Shown: positions 30,239 to 40,646 of the stretch, piece by piece | Numbering within the stretch: position 1 is the stretch's first letter | How the letters are laid out: every line of letters begins with the position of its first letter | From: Blattamonas nauphoetae | Lineage: Eukaryota > Preaxostyla > Oxymonadida | DNA: 64,000 nucleotides | NCBI GenBank assembly: GCA_033064195.1 | Contig: JARBJD010000207.1 | Span: 1 to 64,000, forward strand | Reading direction: 5' to 3' | Notes under the pieces: model-generated | Seen by the model: only the letters and a program-made list of their open reading frames with translations | Told to the model about the DNA's origin: nothing | The model's database searches: none | Made by a program: the position numbers and the translations under genes

Positions 30239-31005
30239 GGGATGGCACTAAATATTGGCACCGATCGTACAGGTCGGTGCAGTAACTATCAACACTTCAT
30301 TTTATGACCTATCTCCCTATTTTTGTCACACCTGGTCGAATTTTGTGTGAAAATTGAAAATCTTTTCATACTGTGTCACGACCAGGTTTTGTCAATTTTT
30401 CATCACTTTTTTGACTTTATTCAGAATGTTTCTCTGCAAATAATTGAAATTATTGAGTTAGAAGGTGAGATGGTCAGAGAACATGAAAGAAATCGAAGAA
30501 TCAATCACTGAATAGGATGGCTTGAGGAGGTCGATCGCCTGGACAAAGGGTGCGATCCGACACCTCCAACCTCATTCGACTTCCGAATCGGAGTGCAAAC
30601 ACGTCCAATGGCTCACAATCGACTCTTCTCTCTTTCTCAACCAATATTCAGTTCATTTCAGAGGTCATTTGAGGTTCGAAGTCACGGATCCCACCCTTTG
30701 GATGAAAGATCACCCTCCAAAAGCCCCTCTATTCAGTGATTGATTCTTCGATTTCTTTCAAGTTCTCTGACCATCTCACCTTCTAACTCAATAATTTCAA
30801 TTATTTGCAGAGAAACATTCTGAATAAAGTCAAAAAAGTGATGAAAAATTGACAAAACCAGGTCGTGACACAGTATGAAAAGATTGTCAATTTTCACACA
30901 AAATTCGACCAGGTGTGGCAGAAATAGGGAGATAGGTCATAAAATGAAATCTTAACAACAACTACACCGACCTGTACGATCGGTGCCAATATTTAGTGCC
31001 ACCCC
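30239..31005. mobile_element. MITE family C, copy 1 (767 bp, long TIRs, TA target)
   Basis: Flanked by TA, with ends GGGATGGCAC and GTGCCACCCC. The inverted arms are more than 270 bp and include GGCACCGATCGTACAGGTC and TGCAAATAATTGAAATTATT. No transposase. The arms differ from each other at several sites, in contrast to copy 2. The element is inserted in the right end of an hAT-related sequence. Confidence 0.88.
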
Positions 31006-31007
31006 TA

Positions 31008-31058
31008 TAAAAGGCCGGTGACACGGACCGAGCCTTTTGGCTCGGTCACGCCAGTATA
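31008..31058 (-). mobile_element. hAT-related right end (type H)
   Basis: The terminal 16 bp are the inverse of 14,861-14,876 (TATACTGGCGTGACCG). A perfect 9-bp hairpin GACCGAGCC-TTTT-GGCTCGGTC lies directly inside. Together with 29,831-30,236 it aligns with the right end of the hAT element at 18,500-18,574. Confidence 0.5.
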
Positions 31059-31086
31059 CCTCAACGTCAATTATAGCTGTCTGATA

Positions 31087-31687
31087 GTGGAGTCACCAAT
31101 CGGTGTCCTGTCACCAATCGGTCCTTTTTTCAATAAATGTCACAATGGGTCAAACTAAGAAAAAAATGAATTTTTTGAATTATCTTCCCACGCGATCCCG
31201 AGAAAACCTCAAAATACTTTATACAGTAGTTTACTGTACATTTTTTTCACTTTTTCTTTTTTTTTCTTTCATTTCTCCACAACCAGACGTCCGTTTCACA
31301 CCGAAGAAAAAGCATTTTTTTCGTAAAGATATCGATTAAAAACGATCAAAAAAAATAAATTTTTTTTCTCATGAAATTTTTTGGGGCGAAAAACAGCCTT
31401 TTTTCACATCTTCCCAAATACCCAAAATTTTTTTCTGATTTTTTTTTCAAAAAATGTTTTGCACCAAAAAAACATTTCTGTGAAAAATTTCATCAAAATC
31501 TGTTCACAGGTTGTGAAGATTTAACGAGAACACATGAAAAAAGCGGTCAAAAAGAGGTTTTTTGAGGTTTTCTCGGGATCATGTGGGAAGATAATTCAAA
31601 CAATTCACTTTTTTCTTAGTTTGACCCATTGTGACATTTATTGAAAAAAGCACCGATTGGTGACAGGACACCGATTGGTGACGCCAC
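31087..31687. mobile_element. MITE family A, copy 2 (601 bp)
   Basis: Flanked by TA, with ends GTGGAGTCACC and GGTGACGCCAC. The inverted arms share with copy 1 the blocks GTCAAACTAAGAA, CCCACGCGATCCCGAGAAA and TTGAGGTTTTCTCGGGATC. There is a tandem inner repeat of CACCGATTGGTGACAGG. Non-coding interior. Confidence 0.85.
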
Positions 31688-31689
31688 TA

Positions 31690-32760
31690 TGACATGTCAT
31701 GACATCGAGATTACCAATGATGGGTTCGAGATCTTTTTAGAACTCTTGATAGAACACGAGTATGATGATATGCAGTTATAATTATGAGTGTAAAGAGACT
31801 GTAACACTGTATAAAGAAGAAATTGTTCCATTTGTCCGCCTTCTTCGGACTTTTTTCATCAGTTTCTAGGATTCATGGGATGATCAAGATCCTCCAACTC
31901 ATCTGCAATTTTTTGTCTCACCTTCAGATTTAATCGACTCTTCGTTGTCTGTCAGTGTGACATCCATTCGAACTTCTCCCATTTTGAGACTGGAACCTCA
32001 GTTCGTATGTTTGCTTTTTCACACCATCATTCAACAATTTGGTCGTTCATTCCTTACAATGAACATTCACTCAACATTTCAGTGATCTTTATGATGTTTC
32101 TCGACTTCTTTTTCACTCTTCTCCAGTTCTTTAACCAATTGGATCATCCAACACACCATCTCACCACATCGCCAAATAACTACGAATTGAACAAAAAAAC
32201 ATGTGATCTATACCAAATTTATGCTTTTTCAGTGGTATTTTTTCATTGTTTCAGCTAATTATTTTCTTTTGAGACGAGATCTCCGCTTCTGACAGCATCT
32301 CAGTTGCTTTCTCTTCAAAACGCGCAAATACACTGTCTAAATCTCTTTCATGATGATAGAGTGCTTTAAATGATACGATCAAGCTGTATTCCTTGTGAAT
32401 ATGATCGCTATTCACCTCTCTCTCCACCATGTCGTTGCCGTTGCTTTTTTCCTTCTTCCCTGAGAGACCTCGCACAAAACGCATTGGTATTACTTCTTTC
32501 TCCCAGTCTTATTTCAATTTTTGAGTTTTATCATGATATTTCATCTTCATTGCAGCATCATTTTGATCTTTGTTCTCCACAACCACCTCATCTGCACCTG
32601 CCAGAAATACTTCTCAAATAAGAGTAAAATGAGATTATAACGTGTGTACATAGACATAGAGAGCTATTTAAGACCTCTCAAGGCTCGTTGTGTGATCGGA
32701 CCCATTTGGAGGGTCACTCACATCTTGACATCAAGAAAAACCATGTCATACAGCGATAAT
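31690..32760. other. About 1 kb without a supported gene
   Basis: No complete gene. A 77-residue minus-strand frame (32,251-32,484), rich in Glu/Lys and ending FARFEEKATEMLSEAE, looks coiled-coil-like and could be a last exon, but no upstream exons were found before the duplication boundary at 32,761. Confidence 0.4.
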
Positions 32761-32897
32761 GTCAATGAATCTTTGGTGCATCTCCCAGTGAGGACAGTGA
32801 CACCTTCCGAGTCCAGGAATGACGTGAAATAGTCAGAAATAAGGGCCAGAACGATATCCCAAATAGGCGCTTCAATTTCTTCCATTCAGTGTCCGTC

Positions 32898-35795
32898 ATG
32901 GAAGTGGCTGACCCTTTCACATTCGAGTATAATCTCGTTGCTGTCAACAATATTTATAAAGATCCAACGTCAGGCTCTTCTTCTAAGAAACCCCCTCCCA
33001 AACCTCGATTAGCCAATGGTCCCCATCAAGTCAAAGTGCCACTCTCATACACAATCTCCGATTTGTACACCAATATTGCCTCAAATCTCGGAGTTTCACG
33101 CAAATACATTACGATTCAATTCCCGTGTACTGAACCTATTCCCGCCGAAGCAGCAGCACTTCTAGGACAAGACAATTTAGACCCTAAACTTGCTCCACAA
33201 AATAGAGATTGGGTCGGGTTGGTTGGATACTCTGGCTATAAATACGATCCATTAGCGACACTCAAAAGTTTGATGGATTACTGGCCTCCTCAAGGTGGTA
33301 AACCTGAACAAATGCAAGTTGTCGCGATTCCCGTATCATCCAGCCCAGACCAACCGTCCTCTGATGATGAAGATGATGGAACGCTAAAGAAACGTTTGCA
33401 TCTGATGGGGAGTATGTATGACCTGTACTACACTCAGGAGAATGGTCGAATGATTTCGATGTCCACACTCGATTCAGAATTCGGGGCTCGAAGAAAAATC
33501 TATATCAGAGATTGCTGGCAGCAATTTCAGATTGGGGTGACTGCGCATTTTGAAAGGAATTATTCCGGGCCGCCCGTTGACACACAAGGCATGGACACTC
33601 TCCGAGAGGAGTACTTAACCGACGTGCTCGGGCAGCCATCCATTGGTGACGAAAAGCTGTGGAGATCAATACAAGAAACTCCGGATTGGATTGCTCGCGC
33701 CGATGCGGATATTTCACCTTTTACCAAACTTGTCGATCCAACTCTCAATGATGATCAATTTTATGAGGCAATCCTTGTGAATGGACAACCAGGGACGGGG
33801 AAGTCGCAGATGCTGATATATCTGATTCATCGTATGATGCACCTGTACGAACAGATAGTTTGCATTTTTCTTCTCTTCCATGCTTTTCAGGCGATTATCT
33901 ATGTTCTCCCAGAGATGCCGGTGATCACGATTCTTGTTGATAAATCGAATCAAAGTGACCCAATCAGAGTTCTAAGCCATCCCTCCTCGCTTCGAGAGAC
34001 ATTGTTCACGAATGGTTTCCCCGTGATTCGCATTGTGGACTCTGTCCCTCCGTTCGCAAAAAAAAAGGGATGACAGCTTACTTCACAGTTTATGCAGCCT
34101 CTCCCACACAATACAAACTTCACACCAGGAAACTTCCTCATAATCTCTCGATCTGGCAAGATAAATATCCGTTTTGGACAAAATGGGAGTTCTACGCGAT
34201 GATGCAATGCCTGGAGATGACGGGACAGGAGCATTGGATCCGGGCAGTTTCCGCCAATACAATTATCAAGCTGCATCCTTTGGTAATACGACTGCTCGGG
34301 ACGCATGGCTATCTTGTGGACGTGTCAACCTTACCTCAGCTTCCACCCGCGACCTCAGCAAGCAGGACAAACGCACGCAACATACTACATGGTGGAATTC
34401 AACTTCGTCGTGTGTCGAAAGTGACGAAGCCTCCAGGAATGATAAATCTCACACAATCAACAAGCAGGACAAACCCACTCAACACACTCCCTGGTGGACT
34501 TCAACCTAATCTGGATTTGTCAATTCCGAATCCTCCAGAAAGGATAAATCTCACACAATCAGCAACCAAACAAGGAGAGAGAGGTAGCAGATCCGCTCCA
34601 GAAAGCAACTTGTTAGTCTGTTTGAATGTGATTGAAGTGTTTGGATTGAGTCCTCGAGCTCTCAGCGCCAACTTAACCATTCTCTTCAACCGAATAAGCG
34701 AAATGTTTGGAAGTGAAGGCGTCAAATTCGGCGCGGAGCACTCCGCTCTTATCATGAGCTCTCTGGCAGCCTCTCACCTCTCCAATCAGCCAGTGAGTGA
34801 GTTTTCTGCTCGCTTGCTGGCAACGCTGACGAGAATCAAAGCAGAACAATTCATTGTGGATATCGAAGACAACAAGATCCCTGGAGTTCTCCGAGGCTTG
34901 AAGTTGGAACATAAAGTGAATCAAGAGTTGCTTCGATCCCATGCGCGGTTCACTCTGCACTCTGCCGATCCTGACACCTTCCCGTCATACAATTGCACGT
35001 TCCCAAAGATTGATCGTCGTGCGTGTCTGTCTTCACAGTTGGAAAATGGACCCTTTGACAGCAATGTTCTGTATTATGAATCACTCTACGATTCTCTGAC
35101 GAACGAAGGACAAACAGCTTGGACAGGAATCGATTCTTTCATCTACTTTCTTGAAAACGATTCGATAAAGCTGTTCGCATTCCAAATCACGGTGAATGAC
35201 GATCACAAAAGTATAGACCCTAAACTGATCGAGTCACTGAAAGACAAGATTATGGAACAACATGCGGAAGCTCTGCCAAACGTGGAGGTGGAAGTGTTCG
35301 TCGCCTGGGTTGTCGAACCAGGAGATGTTCCCAAGTACATTGGCCGAAAAAAGACACTTTAAACCCAAGAATCCGAAATCTGACAGTTATCTTGATTTCT
35401 ACGTAGGCGTCGTGTCGGTGTCGGACCTCTTGTTTAATGAATTTTCTGGATTGGCTAATCCACCCCCGAAACGTAAAGCAATCGAAAAAAACTGGACTAC
35501 GAACGATGACGCCTTCAAAGAATGTTTTGTGATGATGAACAATCTGACTGTCAATCCAAACGAAGGTGCCCGGCCTGTTCCTCCTCCACCGACAAATCAA
35601 CCACTGATACAAACTCCGACCGGCAATGCAGACAGCCAGGAGGGATTAATAATGGAACGTCTGGTTTCCAAAAAGACTCAACAAGAGGAAAGAAAGGAAA
35701 GGGTAGACAGAAGATCTGAACAAAAAGACAAATCAGACAGTCACACAACGAGTACAGATCCCAAAACAGCGAAGAAGAAAGTAACCAAACAGTAA
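32898..35795 (+). pseudogene. CR (Crinkler/RHS-type) NTPase - nuclease-like gene, copy X1
   Basis: The coding region starts at the ATG at 32,898 and shows the architecture known from Crinkler/RHS-type proteins: a ubiquitin-like N-terminal header (KVPLSYTISDLYTNIASNLG), an acidic linker, a P-loop NTPase domain (Walker A GQPGTGKS; later ITILVDKSNQ and YPFWTKWEFYAMM, the position of the usual MPxW..EL motif), and a C-terminal region resembling a restriction-endonuclease fold (GIDSFIYFL ... LFAFQITV ... VEVFVAWVVEPGD). The tail is basic and Pro/Lys-rich. CR proteins are linked to selfish elements and effectors. This copy is broken, with about two breaks. The family call is by eye and would need a profile search. 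Confidence 0.65.
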
Positions 35796-35845
35796 AGAAG
35801 AAAGAGGAGGAGGAGTAATTCAACACTCAAGACACTTCTCATATA

Positions 35846-36612
35846 TGGGTGGCACAAAATATTGGCACCGATCGTACAGGTCGGTGCAGTAACTATCAAC
35901 ACTTCATTTTATGTCTCACCTCTCTACTTTTGCCTCACCTGGTCGAATTTTGTGTGAAAATTGAAAATGTTTTCATAGTGTGTCAAAACCAGTTTTTGTG
36001 AACTTTTCATCACTTTCTTGACTTTATTCAGAAGTTTTCTCTGCAAATAATTGAAATTATTGAGTTAGAAGGTGAGATTGTCAGATAACATGAACAAAAT
36101 CGAAGAATGAATCAGTGAACAGAGGGGCTTGGCGAGTGTGATCTCTCGTTCAAAGGGTGGGATCAGACTCATCCAGCCACAAATGACTTCCGAATCGAGA
36201 TGCAAACACGTCCAATGGCACACAATCGACTCTTCTCTCTTCCTCAACCAATATTCAGTTCATTTCAGTGGTCATTTGTGTCTGGATGAGTCTGATCCCA
36301 CCCTTTGAACGAGAGATCACACTCGCCAAGCCCCTCTGTTCACTGATTCATTCTTCGATTTTGTTCATGTTATCTGACAATCTCACCTTCTAACTCAATA
36401 ATTTCAATTATTTGCAGAGAAAACTTCTGAATAAAGTCAAGAAAGTGATGAAAAGTTCACAAAAACTGGTTTTGACACACTATGAAAACATTTTCAATTT
36501 TCACACAAAATTCGACCAGGTGAGGCAAAAGTAGAGAGGTGAGACATAAAATGAAGTGTTGATAGTTACTGCACCGACCTGTACGATCGGTGCCAATATT
36601 TTGTGCCACCCA
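35846..36612. mobile_element. MITE family C, copy 2 (767 bp), centre of the palindrome
   Basis: Ends TGGGTGGCAC and GTGCCACCCA, flanked by TA. Arms of about 340 bp that look perfectly complementary, with a loop of about 80 bp around 36,229. The length equals that of copy 1. The perfect arms here, against imperfect arms in copy 1, point to fold-back copying rather than a plain insertion. Confidence 0.9.
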
Positions 36613-36662
36613 TATATGAGAAGTGTCTTGAGTGTTGAATTACTCCTCCTCCTCTTTCTTCT

Positions 36663-39560
36663 TTACTGTTTGGTTACTTTCTTCTTCGCTGTTTTGGGAT
36701 CTGTACTCGTTGTGTGACTGTCTGATTTGTCTTTTTGTTCAGATCTTCTGTCTACCCTTTCCTTTCTTTCCTCTTGTTGAGTCTTTTTTGGAAACCAGAC
36801 GTTCCATTATTAATCCCTCCTGGCTGTCTGCATTGCCGGTCGGAGTTTGTATCAGTGGTTGATTTGTCGGTGGAGGAGGAACAGGCCGGGCACCTTCGTT
36901 TGGATTGACAGTCAGATTGTTCATCATCACAAAACATTCTTTGAAGGCGTCATCGTTCGTAGTCCAGTTTTTTTCGATTGCTTTACGTTTCGGGGGTGGA
37001 TTAGCCAATCCAGAAAATTCATTAAACAAGAGGTCCGACACCGACACGACGCCTACGTAGAAATCAAGATAACTGTCAGATTTCGGATTCTTGGGTTTAA
37101 AGTGTCTTTTTCGGCCAATGTACTTGGGAACATCTCCTGGTTCGACAACCCAGGCGACGAACACTTCCACCTCCACGTTTGGCAGAGCTTCCGCATGTTG
37201 TTCCATAATCTTGTCTTTCAGTGACTCGATCAGTTTAGGGTCTATACTTTTGTGATCGTCATTCACCGTGATTTGGAATGCGAACAGCTTTATCGAATCG
37301 TTTTCAAGAAAGTAGATGAAAGAATCGATTCCTGTCCAAGCTGTTTGTCCTTCGTTCGTCAGAGAATCGTAGAGTGATTCATAATACAGAACATTGCTGT
37401 CAAAGGGTCCATTTTCCAACTGTGAAGACAGACACGCACGACGATCAATCTTTGGGAACGTGCAATTGTATGACGGGAAGGTGTCAGGATCGGCAGAGTG
37501 CAGAGTGAACCGCGCATGGGATCGAAGCAACTCTTGATTCACTTTATGTTCCAACTTCAAGCCTCGGAGAACTCCAGGGATCTTGTTGTCTTCGATATCC
37601 ACAATGAATTGTTCTGCTTTGATTCTCGTCAGCGTTGCCAGCAAGCGAGCAGAAAACTCACTCACTGGCTGATTGGAGAGGTGAGAGGCTGCCAGAGAGC
37701 TCATGATAAGAGCGGAGTGCTCCGCGCCGAATTTGACGCCTTCACTTCCAAACATTTCGCTTATTCGGTTGAAGAGAATGGTTAAGTTGGCGCTGAGAGC
37801 TCGAGGACTCAATCCAAACACTTCAATCACATTCAAACAGACTAACAAGTTGCTTTCTGGAGCGGATCTGCTACCTCTCTCTCTCCTTGTTTGGTTGCTG
37901 ATTGTGTGAGATTTATCCTTTCTGGAGGATTCGGAATTGACAAATCCAGATTAGGTTGAAGTCCACCAGGGAGTGTGTTGAGTGGGTTTGTCCTGCTTGT
38001 TGATTGTGTGAGATTTATCATTCCTGGAGGCTTCGTCACTTTCGACACACGACGAAGTTGAATTCCACCATGTAGTATGTTGCGTGCGTTTGTCCTGCTT
38101 GCTGAGGTCGCGGGTGGAAGCTGAGGTAAGGTTGACACGTCCACAAGATAGCCATGCGTCCCGAGCAGTCGTATTACCAAAGGATGCAGCTTGATAATTG
38201 TATTGGCGGAAACTGCCCGGATCCAATGCTCCTGTCCCGTCATCTCCAGGCATTGCATCATCGCGTAGAACTCCCATTTTGTCCAAAACGGATATTTATC
38301 TTGCCAGATCGAGAGATTATGAGGAAGTTTCCTGGTGTGAAGTTTGTATTGTGTGGGAGAGGCTGCATAAACTGTGAAGTAAGCTGTCATCCCTTTTTTT
38401 GCGAACGGAGGGACAGAGTCCACAATGCGAATCACGGGGAAACCATTCGTGAACAATGTCTCTCGAAGCGAGGAGGGATGGCTTAGAACTCTGATTGGGT
38501 CACTTTGATTCGATTTATCAACAAGAATCGTGATCACCGGCATCTCTGGGAGAACATAGATAATCGCCTGAAAAGCATGGAAGAGAAGAAAAATGCAAAC
38601 TATCTGTTCGTACAGGTGCATCATACGATGAATCAGATATATCAGCATCTGCGACTTCCCCGTCCCTGGTTGTCCATTCACAAGGATTGCCTCATAAAAT
38701 TGATCATCATTGAGAGTTGGATCGACAAGTTTGGTAAAAGGTGAAATATCCGCATCGGCGCGAGCAATCCAATCCGGAGTTTCTTGTATTGATCTCCACA
38801 GCTTTTCGTCACCAATGGATGGCTGCCCGAGCACGTCGGTTAAGTACTCCTCTCGGAGAGTGTCCATGCCTTGTGTGTCAACGGGCGGCCCGGAATAATT
38901 CCTTTCAAAATGCGCAGTCACCCCAATCTGAAATTGCTGCCAGCAATCTCTGATATAGATTTTTCTTCGAGCCCCGAATTCTGAATCGAGTGTGGACATC
39001 GAAATCATTCGACCATTCTCCTGAGTGTAGTACAGGTCATACATACTCCCCATCAGATGCAAACGTTTCTTTAGCGTTCCATCATCTTCATCATCAGAGG
39101 ACGGTTGGTCTGGGCTGGATGATACGGGAATCGCGACAACTTGCATTTGTTCAGGTTTACCACCTTGAGGAGGCCAGTAATCCATCAAACTTTTGAGTGT
39201 CGCTAATGGATCGTATTTATAGCCAGAGTATCCAACCAACCCGACCCAATCTCTATTTTGTGGAGCAAGTTTAGGGTCTAAATTGTCTTGTCCTAGAAGT
39301 GCTGCTGCTTCGGCGGGAATAGGTTCAGTACACGGGAATTGAATCGTAATGTATTTGCGTGAAACTCCGAGATTTGAGGCAATATTGGTGTACAAATCGG
39401 AGATTGTGTATGAGAGTGGCACTTTGACTTGATGGGGACCATTGGCTAATCGAGGTTTGGGAGGGGGTTTCTTAGAAGAAGAGCCTGACGTTGGATCTTT
39501 ATAAATATTGTTGACAGCAACGAGATTATACTCGAATGTGAAAGGGTCAGCCACTTCCAT
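36663..39560 (-). pseudogene. CR gene copy X2 (right arm of the palindrome)
   Basis: Inverted, almost identical copy of X1, with the same domains in the same order. Its start codon lies 12 bp from an ATG on the other strand (39,573) that opens towards the host gene fragment Y1. Broken, about one or two breaks. The near identity to X1 and X3 shows very recent duplication. Confidence 0.65.
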
Positions 39561-39676
39561 GACGGACACTGAATGGAAGAAATTGAAGCGCCTATTTGGG
39601 ATATCGTTCTGGCCCTTATTTCTGACTATTTCACGTCATTCCTGGACTCGGAAGGTGTCACTGTCCTCACTGGGAG

Positions 39677-40646
39677 ATGCACCAAAGATTCATTGACGTT
39701 GAGGGATCTGTTGTAGAAGCAGATAACCATGAGAGCGATGGCGATTCTATTCAACTGAGATCATCTCGACGAAACATACTACTCCAACCAAAACTGCTCG
39801 ACAGTCTCAGCCAGAGCATTTCTGATCATATTTCCAAGCTTTCTGCGTCATTAGAGAAGAAGGATGACGTTTCTCTTCTGTCGACGCTCGCTTCAATCGT
39901 GACGCTGACTGAGAATTCCGATGATGTTGAAATCGTGACCGTGTTCCTTGAAGAAAACATGATTGACAGGCTTCTTGAAATTGTTTCATCGAATGAAGAT
40001 GCAGCAGTCTTGGTATTTTCCTTCTTTCATTATGTCTCCAGATGGCAGTGTATTCCCTCCTTGCTCTTCTGAGTGTGTCATTGGATTGTTGATTTTGTTC
40101 AGCGTGTGTGTCTGTTGCAGTTGTGTCAAGAATAATGGTTCCCGACTTCTTGTCGAAGAGTCTGTCGCTGATCTCTCCAGAGGATGATGGTCTCACCCTG
40201 AATGTTTGTGTTTTTCTTTCTCGGCATTATTCTGGTTTTGTTTGAAGGTTCTGAATGTGTTGTACAATTCAGCTGTAGCTGAGGATGATTACTGTGCGTT
40301 TGAAGTGGAAAATGATGCTACTGCTCATCTCCTGCGATACCTGCTTGCATGTCAACCCTCTACTATTGTTCGAAATGAGAGGAGTTGCTGTGGGAGACTG
40401 GAACTGGCGGAGAGTCGAAAACAGACGATTGAAACTTGCCTGCCTCTGTTGACCGCGCTGATCAAAGAATCGTTTCCTGAGGCTCTGAAGGAAGAAGTTG
40501 TGACAGCATGTGTTCCGTACTTTGTGAGCAGGGACAGACATGTTCAACTGCTGGCACTGAAATATGCGCGTCATTTTGTGCCGAAATCAGAAATGGGGTA
40601 TTTCTTGCAGTTCTTGCTTCCAAACAACCAGATGAATGCCTCGGAT
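39677..40646 (+). pseudogene. Host armadillo/HEAT-repeat gene, 5' part (copy Y1)
   Basis: A 5' copy of the gene found in full at 43,149-45,241 on the other strand. It carries the first three introns in the same places: 40,013-40,041 (29 nt), 40,073-40,102 (30 nt) and 40,204-40,247 (44 nt). It ends abruptly in exon 4 after LLPNNQMNASD, where a type Z CR sequence begins. The 949 bp shared with the full gene (39,698-40,646 against 44,272-45,220) align without a length change, so the duplication is recent. Confidence 0.85.

Larger units (their letters stand above)
32761..39697. repeat. 6.9-kb near-perfect palindrome centred on a MITE
   Basis: The left arm 32,761-35,845 and the right arm 36,613-39,697 (3,085 bp each) are inverted copies with only a handful of small differences. 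The 767-bp spacer, MITE C2, is itself an inverted repeat with the same centre of symmetry (about 36,229), so the palindrome runs unbroken to a loop of some 80 bp. Each arm carries one CR gene copy. The left end stops 21 bp inside the start of the host gene Y sequence that continues on the right. Confidence 0.93.

Noticed and set aside
36739-38898. Small plus-strand frames opposite CR copy X2
   Set aside because: Mirror images of the shadow frames opposite X1 and X3; they recur in every copy and have no independent support.
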